64,000 nucleotides of DNA, from NCBI RefSeq assembly GCF_954871325.1, contig NC_088775.1:82127561-82191560 (forward strand). The letters are read 5' to 3'. Positions 24,935-36,704 of the stretch are shown here, one piece after another (the stretch's first letter is position 1; each line of letters begins with the position of its first letter). The position numbers and the translations under genes are program-made. The stretch is from Gordionus sp. m RMFG-2023. Lineage: Eukaryota; Nematomorpha; Gordioida; Chordodea; Parachordodidae. The notes under the pieces are model-generated. The model ran no database searches, was not told the DNA's origin, and saw nothing but the letters and a program-made list of their open reading frames with translations.

Positions 24935-26428
24935 ACTAAAATATACACCTAAAACTGCAAATAATTATTACTGAACTGATACAAGATAGGTGGCCTTCTA
25001 AAAGACAAAGGTGGTTTAAAAAATGTACTCCTGTGGGAATTTTACTGAAGGATCATATTGTTACCCTTTAGATCCTGCATCTTACCACCGCTATGTTAGA
25101 AGCCACTGAATGCTCTAATGTAATGTAATGACAGGGAAATTTAGTTCAGGGAGAATTCTAAACTTAACATGGCTCTTCTGGCGAAGTTATTAGAAGAAAA
25201 CTAATCTTATATCTATTTATAGTAAGAAAATATTTTCTTATAAAAACATCATATATATTATTTTTATTGGTAATATGAATTTAGTAAGAAACGAGGAAAA
25301 AACATTGGAACGATTATTATTTAAGTGCAGTTAATAAATAAGTTAATGATAAAATATTTAAAATTAAATTAAAAAAAGAAAAACTCCAATATATTCTTTT
25401 GTATACTACTTAAGCTATTATATCAATTAAAACTAAAACACTTTAAAGATATATTTTGCTCTACTGTAGAGGTCTACTAAAACCAACCCATAGGCTGGGT
25501 GAGGAAATATTGATTATATCTATTTCGGGATGAGTCTGGTCGTAAATGTTTTTTCATGTGGGTGCGGCTTGTAAATATTTACAATTTTGAATTCAATCAG
25601 TGACAGTGATTGGTTTGATTTATATTATCTTACAATTTTGTTCATTTTAGTTTCTTATACTATCAATATAATGAAGAATAGATTTTATGGTAAATATAAA
25701 ATATATCGTCGCTGGAGAATTAGGTTCATTCCATATCCCCTTTTTGTCAAAAAAAGACTCTTTTTTAAACATAAATCAATTTTTTTTATAATTACTCAAT
25801 TCTATTAATTATATTTACATAAAAAAATCAAAACATTTATAAATAAGCTAAATTATAGCATATAAGGTTATACCACCGTATTGAGAATAATAGAAGCTTA
25901 ATTTTAAAAATTGTTCTCCTGTAAAATTATAAAAAGCGGAGATGGAAATAACTGAATTCTCAGTCGACGCTATATTGAATTTCGGATGAAGAATATGGAG
26001 TTTAATTTTATGTTCAGGTTTGCTGGAAATTTTTTTGAAAAAATAATTTTTGGTTTACTAGGTGGTAGAATAAGCTTTTCCCCAAGGGTTGGGTCGAAAA
26101 AATTTGGATTTTAGTGATTAGAAATATAAACCATGTTTTTCTAAATTGCTCATTTTTTTTTAAAAAAAACAACATTATTTCAAAAATATGACGGTTGTTT
26201 GCAAAGTTTTAATCTAGAGCGATTTAATTATGCCTTTTTTAATTTTTTAAAATAATCATATTTTTTAAAATAAGCTATGATTATATTTTTCAGAGACTGC
26301 AGACCTTTCCCCAAGCCCAGGTACATGGGCCAGAATATTTTTTGACAGCAGCATCGGCATGAAAAATCAGTTGCGTTAAATTTTATTGGTAGCACACATG
26401 TTTAACTATTAATTTTTTGTGTTTTATC
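24935..26428. other. no gene supported
   Basis: 25020-25120 has a short frame with YSCGNFTEGSYCYPLDP, slightly reminiscent of a Cys-rich secreted domain but without flanking exons. 25470-25600 and 26295-26350 carry G+C-richer degenerate repeat words. Otherwise A+T-rich DNA. Confidence 0.35.
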
Positions 26429-27250
26429 CTGGGATCCAAACCAAACCTGAACCGTTAAAAACAGGTATTTTTTATCGAACCTGAACCCAAACCGCTAAAA
26501 AAAATTTCAGCTAACCTGAATCGAACCGCTAAAATGCCTCTGTTTGAACCGGTTCGAGTCTCATGATTTTATGCTTATAAAATAATAAGTAAGTTATTAG
26601 ATTTCAATTATATTCGAATTATTTTAAAGATTATTATCAATCACATTTGATTGATAAATGTCGGTCATAATTTTTATAAATTTTAGTATATTGTCATTTT
26701 ACAACATTTTTTAAATATTTTAAGCTTATAAATTATAATGATTAGAGAAAAATTAAATCCAAAATATTATTATAAATGACACATCAAATCTGATATCATA
26801 TTGGCAGTGCCGGCTACCCAAGTTAGTGTGGAGAGATGTTTCAACAATTAAATTTATACTATCTCCTTATAGATGTAATTTGAGTGAGAGGAATTTTGAA
26901 AATATATTAATTGTGCAGCTTAATAAAAAAAATTTAAGTAAAAAAAAAGAAAAATATTGTTCATATTAAAATTAATCATTGATATATATTTTTAATTTTT
27001 ATATTTATAAATTAAATATTATTTTATAATGTGCAATTAATAAAAATGAAGTTTTTATATATGTGTTTTTTAAATTAATGATAAAATAAAAAAATATTTT
27101 CCCTATACATAATTCGAATGAAGGTTTGAATACAAATGTTCAAACCGGTTTTTAGAGGTTGAAACCGAACCGATATTTTAATTTTCTACGAACCGAACCT
27201 GAACCGTTATTTTTATCCGAACCGATATTCGTTTAGGTTTGGATCCTTGG
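26429..27250 (+). mobile_element. decayed, internally deleted hAT element
   Basis: The inverted ends share GGATCCAAACC (26432 on; reverse at the 27246 side), followed by arrays of AACCGAACC / GAACCTGAACC words at both ends, the kind of subterminal repeats hAT transposases bind. At 26806-26926 a relic of the hAT C-terminal dimerisation domain is readable: VPATQVSVERCF, then, after a small frameshift at the CF/ST step, FILSPYRCNLSERNFENILI. The N-terminal and catalytic parts are gone. The 8-bp flanks (TTTTATCC / TTTTAGCA) match only partly. Fragments of the same family lie at 42895-43080. Confidence 0.75.
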
Positions 27251-27266
27251 TTTTAGCATTGTAAGT

Positions 27267-27808
27267 AGAAATATATATAAATACAGAATTTATAATAAGT
27301 AAGTTTGAATACAATTAGATATTAGGACAGTTTATTTTGAAACTCATTTATGATTACCTTAGACTATTCAGCCTTTGAGCTATGATGCCTGGAAATCTGC
27401 AAAAGTAGGCCCAGCCCATACCGGGCTCAAACGGGCTTCCGGCCGGGCCTATTTTTTAACAAAATCGAGTTTGGTCTGGCTCAGGCCTAATATTTTTTGA
27501 GAAAATTCAGGCTGAGTCAGGTCTTAGTAATTTTTTTAAAATATATCTAAATTTATCAATTTTATGTTGAATTTTTTGTGTAAAATAAAAATATTTGATT
27601 TTATTTATAAAAAATTGACCCCATATAACCTATATCGTTTATTATGAGTAATTATAAAAATTAATTTATATTGTATAAACAAGAATAAGCCATCATAGCC
27701 CAAAGGCTGAATGGTCTAGACTAACCATAAATAAGTTTCAAAATAAACTGGCCCAATATCTAATTGTATTTAAACTTACTTATAAGTTTTGTATTTATAT
27801 ATATTTCT
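27267..27808. mobile_element. foldback element with about 120-bp inverted arms
   Basis: Arm 27267-27387 pairs with 27691-27808 in reverse (outer ends AGAAATATATATAAATAC, inner ends GCTATGATG / CATCATAGC). The 303-bp loop holds a second, G+C-rich repeat (GGCCCAGCCCATACCGGGCT). Arm-related words recur near 58330-58470. Noncoding. It begins only 17 bp after the hAT relic ends. 27809-28273 shows no gene apart from the probable 3' UTR of the next one. Confidence 0.8.
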
Positions 27809-28273
27809 GTATCATATATAACAAGCATTTTATTATTTCTTGACTTTACTGATGCAAAATAAGTAGGATATGGATAACATTTTGGTAAAAGTTATAAATA
27901 AATGTAAGAATTGTTATTTAGTCTTGAGTGGTTTAAACTTAGAAAATATATTTTAAATATACAGCGAATGATTGTTACTATAAATTTGGCCTAAGAATGT
28001 AAAACTATTTTGATTAATATTTAATCAAATATAATTTAATAAGAACATTTTAAAAATGACCAAGGAAGGGGTATAATCAAGGCACCCATACTGTCCTGCA
28101 AAACAAGCATAATAATTCTACTCCATTTAAGATCATTAAATATTTTTTTCACTGATAAATTTTTAAAAATCTATGGAAGGCTATCTCCTTAATAATAATA
28201 AATATAATTAATTTACATATATAATATACACAAAATATAGTAGATAATTAATTCATATTATTTTAAAAATTAT

Positions 28274-29203
28274 CTAATAAGGCTTGTGTTTATCAGAAAA
28301 AATATAATGAGGTGATTCTGGAGACAAAAGAAGATTCAGTGACTTGTCCATCTGAATTTTGGCTAGACCTATTGCTATTAAACACTGTAAACTTATAAAT
28401 GTCAAAAAATAACGATTTTTATATGCAAAAGTATTCTTAGCTATCCCATTCATATTAATTTCTTTGTTAGTAGAAGTATAATAATGAGAAAAATAGTTTC
28501 TGAGGCTGAGAAACATTGTTGATGGCTTTGTATAATATCCAAATGAGGATGTTAGAGAATTTGTAATAAAAAATGCAGTTAGTAGTGGGACAAGAGTTGA
28601 TGTGGCAAAATGTATCATCATTAATCTAAGCTCATAGCATAATGGACATATTTGAAGTGGGGAACTTGGATTATGGAAATATTTATTATTATATGATTTG
28701 TAATAAAGATATATGGGGGTTGATAAAATTGGATTATATTCTTGATATAAAAACTGTCCCAAATAACTCGATGAAAGAGTTGGTAATGTAACACCTAAAT
28801 AAGTTGCTATTGAAAAGCCAATTGAAGTTAAATTTGCTTTATTCTTTAGAATTCTAGCTATGAAGAAACCATTTATTGTGGCAAATCCAATAAGTACATT
28901 GGGTCCAAAAGTAAAAGGCCAACTAAATAAAAATGATGCTAAAATTTAAAAAAATACTTAGTACCTATTTTTAAATTCTTTATCTGATAAAATATCCACT
29001 GGAGCCCGCTTTCTATCTTTATTAAATCCACTGTTAGATGATATGTCAATTATGGCATCTGAAGTTCTTCCATAATATTTTCTAAATAAAATCTTGGATT
29101 CCCTATCGCTTATACTCGAGTCAAAATAATTTGAAAAAACCGTACCCATGAAGATATTTATTAGGGAAATAATATACTTATCAACCAGTTGTAAAATAGT
29201 CAT
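28274..29203 (-). CDS. TMEM126: TMEM126-like mitochondrial membrane protein
   Basis: Two exons, 28965-29203 and 28274-28922, join in phase across a very short 42-nt intron to give 295 residues. After a polar N-terminus (about 80 residues) come several hydrophobic segments. GPNVLIGFATINGFFIARI aligns with the first TMEM126 membrane segment, and ICPLCYELR followed by a hydrophobic stretch matches the C-x2-C-x3-R pattern and third segment of TMEM126. The trailing NYFSHYYTS and QMDKSLNLL also fit. TMEM126A and B are inner-membrane proteins of about 195-230 residues that assist complex I assembly (B in the MCIA complex); this one is longer at both ends. Identity rests on pattern, not strong similarity. 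No breaks. Alternative: an unrelated four-helix membrane protein. Confidence 0.55.
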
Positions 29204-30161
29204 AATTAAAAATACTTAATGCAATAACAGATATCTACAACACTTCGCTTTAAAGTTTTTATCAGTTACTTTAATCATTTACTACTAAATTTTTACAATT
29301 ACTTGCTAACAGGTTTTTAACAAGCGAATCAATTCGCATAAACAGGTATGCAAAATTGATTTAAATTTGTTTTCGATTTTTATGAAAGCCAAAATAAGAA
29401 AAAACATTTTTTATATTTTATTCTCATTCAAAACGAACAAAAAGTAATAAAAAAATGTCATTATCCCTATTTTTACTATTATTTCGTGTAAATTCCCATT
29501 TAAAATGATAAACTATTATATAATTTTTTTAAAAAACTTACAACTTATTTAATAAAAATCAGCCGAATATCTAAAAATTATCTTAAAATTTTCTAAATAA
29601 TTTTTTGCTTAAAAAGCTATACCACAAAAGTCATTATCAGATAGATCCATTATTAAAAATTTAATACATTCTATTTCAACATGGTGAGTTAGTCAATTTC
29701 ATACTATGGCTGTAAATTGTTGTGTATTTTTTTTAATTTATAAAAAAATCTATATACAATCCGCAAGCTTGACCTTAAATCGATTCAATCATTTTCAAAG
29801 TCATATTTTATCTTGTAGGTCTATAATAAGCAGACATTCTCTCAGATGGATAAAATTCCCACCTTGATTTTGTATTTTGTTTCGGACTAAACTCCGACTA
29901 AATTTTGTTTTTCCATTATTATTAATATTTTTTCTTAAAGAACAATGCAAATTTTCATTTTCCTTCAATGTTTTGAATTTTTTTGCTTTCTTTAAAATAT
30001 CAAATTTTTTAAAGAAGTATATAAAAACTCCGTTAGGATTTGGATCTTTGAAAAACTATTCGGAATAAATCTAATCAATGAACAAGTTTTTTTATAAAAT
30101 TTTTCTAAGATTAGATAGGACCTGAAAAGTAGATCCGACTCCGGACTTTTTCCACCACGTT
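29204..30161. other. intergenic, no gene seen
   Basis: A+T-rich DNA 5' of the TMEM126-like gene, presumably including its promoter; no recognisable element. A 63-codon plus-strand frame near 29.9 kb is Phe-rich and looks accidental. Confidence 0.4.
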
Positions 30162-30949
30162 CAGCGTCTACATGACAGGATTTTCACTGGATGCAAACCC
30201 TTCAAAAACCTTTGCCTAAACCCCTAAAAAATTTCGCCGCCTTCGGCGGCGGTGTCTGTCTATTATTATTTTCACCTTTTTAATTTATTGATACTCTTTT
30301 CAGAGAATTTATCTAGGATAACTTAAATTAATTTATCTCTACTACCAACTAGTGTTGTTAAATGGCTCCTTTTGAGCCGATTTTTAAAAACGGCTAACTC
30401 AATATTTCGTCCAGAAAAATATTAGGCAAGCCTCAAGATTTTGCTCATAGAAGGAACAAAGGTCTAGGCATACATTATTGAAATCTCAAGACTTAGGCAA
30501 TATTTATCTGGCTAAAATATTGAGTTAGCCGTTTTAAAAAATCGGCTCAAAACAAGCCATTTAACAACACTACTACCAACTATCGATATTTTGATATAAA
30601 GAATTTATTTTTTAGATAATAAATTCAATTAAAACCTCCATTATTTACAATGAATTAATTATTATGGCATTATGAGCTTGCTGAAATATCTAAACCTTTT
30701 AAATGAAGATTTATTTGGAAAACAATGTGTATGATTGTTTGCAATATATATATTTGGTCGATGAATTGTATTATAATAATTCTATAATTAAAGTATTAAT
30801 TTTTACAGCAATAAATTTTGTCCTATTTCATCTCAAAATTTAATAGATAACCCCCCCCCCCCCCCAAAAAAAAAAATTTTTTTTATCCTACCCCCCTCAA
30901 AAAAATAGGATGCGAACTGTTCCTATCCCTCCCGCTCATGTAGACGCTG
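30162..30949. mobile_element. non-autonomous hAT-like element, TIR CAGCGTCTACATGA
   Basis: Ends CAGCGTCTACATGA (30162) and TCATGTAGACGCTG (to 30949) are perfect 14-bp inverted repeats. Flanks ACCACGTT (30154-30161) and TCCACGTT (30950-30957) match at 7 of 8 bases, a hAT-type target duplication with one later change. The interior includes a TTCGCCGCC / GGCGGCGG hairpin, a C15 run (30851-30865) and a younger nested element at 30350-30572. No coding capacity. Confidence 0.85.
30350..30572. mobile_element. complete nested hAT-like MITE, perfect 8-bp TSD
   Basis: TIRs of about 60 bp begin TAGTGTTGTTAAATGG and run through GAGCCGATTTTT and ACGGCTAACTCAATATTT. The target duplication CTACCAAC is exact (30342-30349 and 30573-30580). 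223 bp, noncoding. It sits inside the element 30162-30949 and is therefore younger. Relatives: 240-295, 19850-20040 and 41950-42060. Confidence 0.92.
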
Positions 30950-31017
30950 TCCACGTTTCAGCTGGATTAATTGAATCGTGACCATCATCATTGTAAAAGG
31001 AGATAGCTCTAATTCAC

Positions 31018-31259
31018 TTATAGTTCTCTTTTTATAACAAGGTTTAATGATTTTAGCTTTCTCATTAAAATATTTATAAAACAAGTCATAGTAATTCTAA
31101 AGGATCTGATTTGGGTAGCTTTCTTTTTGCAACAAGACTCAATGATTTTACCTTACTCGCTAAAACATTTACAAAACACGTCATAGTAATTTTAAAGTTT
31201 TTTTTACAGACAGGTTTCTCATCTGACTCTAACCATTTTTTCATCTGATTTGGTATCAA
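31018..31259 (-). pseudogene. duplicated coding-like fragment, unidentified
   Basis: A minus-strand frame (31086-31259, 57 codons) reads as protein (QMKKWLESDEKPVCKKN, then FKITMTCFVNVLASKVKSLS). Directly downstream, in another phase, the last part recurs as FRITMTCFINILMRKLKSLN to 31018. So a roughly 105-bp unit was duplicated and the reading frame lost across the joint. Family unknown; a transposase scrap is possible. Confidence 0.3.
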
Positions 31260-31624
31260 TCAAAGCGAATATCATCCATTTTTTAAAAAAAATATTCTGA
31301 CTTGGGGTTAGGAGTATAGGAATTAAGAGAAGTCATGATCATAATATAATACGGGAATGCATCTGATACATATTCGCGGTACTATAACAACTTTAATAAG
31401 ACTATTAAGTAGAAACTTTATTTGTTAAATGTATGTCATTGATATTATTTTTATGTATAAGACGTTATAAATAACTAAAATTTAACGGATTCATATATTT
31501 CTTAAACAATTGTTATAGATATAATTTAAAGGAATATTTTTATAATAAATATAAAATTTTATTTTATTTTGCTTCTATAGATATTCTAATAATATAATGT
31601 TAACTGTATTGTTATATATGATAG

Positions 31625-31952
31625 CGGCAATGTATTATTTTTTCAACTTTATATTATTTTTTGAGCGCGTTTTTTAAAAAATCTGTTATAGAAAATGTTT
31701 TGCATATTGTTTGGTATACCTATCCTATGAATTTCAGACAATTTTGCCAAGAACCTTTGAACTTATTATAATTTATATTCGTTTTTTTTCACAGATTTTT
31801 TATATAAATTATAAATGACTCAAAGATCAACGGTAATCATAAAATAGGCATTCTTAGTATGCTGGAATAAATTTCCAGTAGAATCAGATTTTTAAATTTA
31901 AAAAAAAGTTCTCAAAAAAATCATTTGAAGTTAAAAAAATAACACATTGCCG
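31625..31952. mobile_element. noncoding foldback element, TIR CGGCAATGTRTTATTTTTT
   Basis: CGGCAATGTATTATTTTTTC at 31625 is matched in reverse by the end CGGCAATGTGTTATTTTTTT at 31952. Inner words (GAGCGCGTTTT, CTTATAAATTT) recur at 13985-14230 and 45800-45930, making a dispersed family. No target duplication is recognised. Confidence 0.65.
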
Positions 31953-32682
31953 GAAAATACATTAAAAACCATTATGATGGCTTCTCAAGGTAATTGCATT
32001 GTTATTCATGGTTCTATATAGCAATGCAAGTAAACTGATCTCTTAATTGTTCTTTTTTGCTAAATTTAATTTTTAACCAGTTGTTCGTTTGTTTAAAATT
32101 TTTAGATAAATGCGCTATATTTTTATTATCGTTTATAGTTTTTTATATGACCTTTGTTTTAAATTCGTTTTTTAAAACAATTTTAAAAAAAAAACATAAA
32201 TGCTGTACCACATTTACGCTATAAGCAATCAATGCAGTCTTTATTTTAAAAAAAATCTGTAGCAATTTTATAAATAAAATTCATGTTTATTGTATTGCCA
32301 TAAAAAAATTATTAGTTTCATTATTCATACAAATTCAAACTTTAAAAGCGATATTTATTTATCTAAAATTTTGATTGTAATTTTAAAAATAAAACTTAAA
32401 ATTCTTTACCATTGATTGATTATAAAAAAATTGTTTCATTCGAAAAGATGTTACGCGCGTTTGGGAAGCAATTTTTTTTCGTGAGACATCAAGATCTTAT
32501 TAAATTCTGTTTTATAAAAATTTAATTGATTTCTATATATTCAAATTTTAAATTACAATAAATATTTTCCAAAATGTGACAACGAGGTAAAACTTTCCTT
32601 TCTTTATGCTCACTTCAAACTTAATCAACCATTATAAAACCTGTCACTCCTTCCTAATAGGTTCGAAAAATCTTATTTCCTG
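31953..32682. other. intergenic, no gene seen
   Basis: A+T-rich DNA, probably including the 3' flank of the coiled-coil gene that ends at 32683. Confidence 0.4.
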
Positions 32683-33461
32683 TTAGTTGCTATATATTTT
32701 TTTATATTCCACCTGTAATGTAATACCTTTTGTCACTTCGTTCACCATTTCTAGTGATTTGATTAATTCTCTTTGATAAGTGGATTCTGTAAATAACAAT
32801 TGTTCCCTCGTGTAGATCAATTTTTCTGTCAAAATTTTAACCATTTCCTTAAATTGCAGATCTAACCTCTCCATGAGGAGTTGATGTTTGCTTTCGAGGC
32901 TCTTTAGTTTTTGCTCGTATTTGTTTGTCTGACAATTGAGTAATTTCAATTTTTTTTTTTTCAATGATAGATTTTAATATGTACAAAATATTTATTTAAA
33001 AAATAAGATAAATGATGAGAAAACATTTAGATGTTTTTAATATAATAAGATGTGGAATGAAAGAAAGTTTCCCATTGGTAAAAAAACACATTTGAATAGA
33101 TCTAAGAATGTAAAAAAGAAAGAAAGAAAGAGAAAGAAAAAAAAGGAAATTAGGGGGGGGGGGAATAGTGTTGGTTGAGGTAAATTGTATAAATATGGAT
33201 TAAAAAGGATATAAAGAAACACTAGCTAAAATGGGGGAACATGTTCTAATAAAAAGGGATGTTAAGGATAGACAACATTTATAATAGGTGAGATAATGGG
33301 GAAGCGATGCGATTATTACTAAACGATTACATGATTATTATATCCCTATAATTCTTTATTTTGTAATTTAAAACTTCGCAATGCGATGCCGCGCTAATTT
33401 CATACTTATTGTACATGAGGCCGCCACGTTTAGCGAAAATAGTGCGACATTGCTTTTCCAT
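32683..33461 (-). CDS. small coiled-coil protein, unidentified
   Basis: Exon 33375-33461 (ATG at 33461; MEKQCRTIFAKRGGLMYNKY) and exon 32683-32928 (after a TTGTCAG acceptor) are both phase 0 and give a 110-residue protein. The second exon encodes one continuous amphipathic helix (KYEQKLKSLESKHQLLMERL, then FKEMVKILTEKLIYTREQLL), a likely coiled coil. The second exon is well supported; the join to the first is an inference from phase and spacing. The 446-nt intron holds a G11 run. It lies just 3' of another coiled-coil gene on the same strand, and the two could be parts of one longer transcript. Function unknown. Confidence 0.45.
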
Positions 33462-33524
33462 TATGTAAAGTGAAATTGTGTAAAATATAAAATAGCTTAT
33501 GCAAATCAACTGTGACCTTAAGTT

Positions 33525-34759
33525 TTATCGGTTATTAGAAAAAATCTTACACCGATTTGCTAGAAAGGAATTTAAATTTAATAAAAAATAAACCAAATTT
33601 TGTTTTTGGATTTCCATATTAATTGGTTCATCGATATTTGATCGGTAAAAATGTCTCCTACATTTGATCATTTGTCGGGATACATTTACTTCTTTTATTA
33701 AAACAGATTGTCGTTTTATTATGCCGCTTATTTCGTGGTTTATAATCTTTAAATCCTGGAGGGCTTTAGAACTCGTTTCTTTGTTATCTTTAATATTATT
33801 ATCTTTCTCATTCTGAGATTTGCATTTAGAATTGGTATAAAGTTTAAGCTTTTTATAGGTATCATCGTAATATTTTTCGCGTAGGCTTTCTTTACACGTT
33901 ACACTTTTAAAATTCGAACTTTTATTCTTTCTGCTCTCAAAACTTGGGTAACAACTTTTGACACCGTTATGATTGGATAATAAACTCAATTCGTGGTTAT
34001 TTACGATGGAGAGCGTTGCGGATTCATTTTTAAGCGTTGTGATACTCTCCGAAGGCGATGGGCGTGAAATACATTTTTCCGGATAATTTTCGGTATATTT
34101 AATATCATCGTCAACTTTAGGATTCGTTTTTTCGAAACTCAGAAAAGAATCGTTATCTATAGCTTCACATCCATGTGTCGAAGGTTTATAGGCAAATTTA
34201 GACAACTCCAGTTGGGGCAGCTCTGAAATATAGGTGCCATTTTTGACTTCTATTTTGTTATGTTCTACTTTATTAAATCTATTTTCTTGGGGATTCATTG
34301 TATCGTTCGATTGATTTTGGTGATATTCTTGAATCGCTTTCCTCAGGCTATTAATTTCGGCGTTAAAACGTTTCGTCAATTTCAATATTTCCGCTCTGTG
34401 CATTTTCTTCTCTAATTTCATGGTTTCGCCAAGAGTTGAAGGTATAACGCTATTGTTGTAATTATTACAATTTTTTGCTTTGTCAGTTTTGTCGGGACCA
34501 TTATAGTTCATATCATCTTTTCTAGAATTTTTGCAAGAACTGCGATCAAGCGTCAACGTATTATTTTGATTTTCGGTATTAAGCCCATCTCGAATTTCAT
34601 TAGAAAATATGTAAGTATTATCTAAATTATTTTAGTACAATAATATATTTATACTATTTTTTTAATAAGCTAACCGATTTCATCGTATTCCCATTCGGGT
34701 TCCGAAATTTCGAATAACTTTTTAAATTTAAACGTGCCATTAGTTTTCTTCGATCTCAT
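33525..34759 (-). CDS. coiled-coil protein of about 393 residues, unidentified
   Basis: Exon 34675-34759 begins at ATG 34759 (MRSKKTNGTFKFKKLFEISE, then PEWEYDEI) and splices in phase to the long exon 33525-34621. The first ATG follows a TATTTCAG acceptor, so a 5' noncoding exon is likely. Residues about 115-155 (MKLEKKMHRAEILKLTKRFN and following) and about 305-345 (ALQDLKIINHEISGIIKRQS and following) look helical and coiled-coil. The middle is polar, Ser/Asn/Lys-rich and probably disordered. The architecture recalls centrosome, kinetochore or cytoskeletal scaffolds, but I recognise no family. The stop TAA is preceded by a possible GTAAGA donor, so further 3' exons cannot be excluded. Confidence 0.7.
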
Positions 34760-36696
34760 TCCCTGAAATAATAAATCTATCCAAAAAATGTAAATAATAC
34801 GAATAATTTGTTATGATTATACTGTTTTGCTTGTTTTTATCCTTTAATGTTTTAAATATGTTCCGTTTTAGCATGTTTTTTTTCCAATCAATAACTTTAC
34901 AAATGGAACTATATAAATTTTAACTTACATAAATTAATATTATACTAATTTATAACTAATATATGAATTGAATTGTATTTAAAAGATAATAAATGATGGA
35001 TATAATTATATAAGTTATAAATATTTTCTAGAAAGTTTTTAATCTTTATTATAATTTTTTTTTCTCTTCTATTTTATATATATAGTTTTTAAATATTATG
35101 TATTAAAAAGGGGCTGGTATTGATTTATCCCTTATTACTTCTATTTCAAAATCGCTTACTGATTTAGAATTAGACAAGAAATTTGTGGCGAAACACCGCT
35201 TGGTCACTTCTTAGATATGGCGATCATGATTAATTGAAAATATATTCAATGAAGAATTCATGACTTCATGGTTAAAATTTTTATGTTTTACCGAACATAG
35301 TACTTGTCTGTGTTATCTTATCGCTGGATAACCTCTCATTTCATAGCGAGAATTGGCGGCGAAGAATGCAAAAACACGGCATATTTTGTATACTTCGCCA
35401 CGAATTCGAGCTAACTGGAATGCAGGGTAATAGTATTGACCCTAACTCCTTTTACATTTCGAAACATTATATTTTTTAGAAAAGATTTTTGGAAGATCCA
35501 AACAATTAATACATAATTGATAGTGTGGGTTGTTCGGAGGAATATATGGAAACAAAATATATTTAGGATCTATAACTTGGATCAGATTGTGATTTCTAAT
35601 ATAAGCAAACAAAAGCCAGGGTGTGATTGATATAGAATATTGTTACACACAACAAAAAAAATGTCAAGAGTGGGATAATGAGAGGTAAAGGTAACCTTTA
35701 CAAGCCAATTATGATACCTACTGTTTTATTATATTTTATAGGTAAATTATGAGGATTTCCATATGGGAGAAACCGGGATCATGGGCAAACGTCAAACTTA
35801 GGGGTACATCGGAAAATTTTAATTTATATTAATGTGCTAAGGGCACTTCGGACGGAGACAAGTAAGGCTAAATCAAATCATTATTTCAACGTAATTACAA
35901 AGTGCAAACTTATACAAAAAAAAGATTAAATTAAGTTATGATGAGAATAAAATTAGCACACCAATTAAATTATACAAATTAAAAAGAGTTTTGATGGACA
36001 TATTCCATTTACTATTTAGGTATCCACCCAAAAAAACTAATATAAGATTATATTAGCTAACAAAAAGAAAGTAAGTTGCCAATTATAAAGCAAACTATAG
36101 TTGTCTTATATACCCTGTAACCATATCTAATGAGGCCGGTCCAGATAAAATAATTTAAATATATACAAGAAAAACGCTATAAAAAAGGGCAGTTCAAATC
36201 AACCATATTTTTTAGAAGATACTTTTCAAATATATTTAGATACAGTTACACTCATTAAAATGTATCTAAATATAATTTTTTTTATTATTAAATAAAGCTG
36301 AAAATCTATTGGTATAAAGCTCAAATTTAGAAGTGAGCCAAAGTCTACTTTTATTCAATTTGATATTTTATCTGTATAAAATAAGGGTATGACCTGAACT
36401 AGAACCTGACTCAAATTTAGGAACCGAAATTAGCGTTTATCCAACAATACATTTTTAACCATATTAACCTCTCATACACAGTTAGCGCGAATTCGCGGCT
36501 AAGTATACAAAATATGATATAAATATGCAACTTCGCGCTTACTGTGAGGGTAAGTCTCCCCATTGGCGCACTGGAATGTAGTGTGCTATACTTATATTAG
36601 TTCTTTTAAAGGTCATTCAAAGTTTGATAGGTGTCAAAATTTGTAAGTAGTAAAAAAATATATAATATTAAATTTTTAGATGTTTTTTTTCTGATT
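34760..36696. repeat. intergenic with two copies of a palindromic repeat
   Basis: 35330-35432 and 36467-36590 share AACCTCTCAT, then AGCGMGAATTSGCGGC and later CTGGAATGYAG. The core AGCGCGAATTCGCGGCT in the second copy is nearly self-complementary, so each copy can fold back. The DNA between has no gene. The two could be the ends of one 1.26-kb element or two solo copies. Confidence 0.55.
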
Positions 36697-36704
36697 GTAA
36701 AAAA
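36697..36704. repeat. left target-site duplication of the hAT element
   Basis: GTAAAAAA, identical to 39875-39882 at the other end of the element. Confidence 0.9.
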
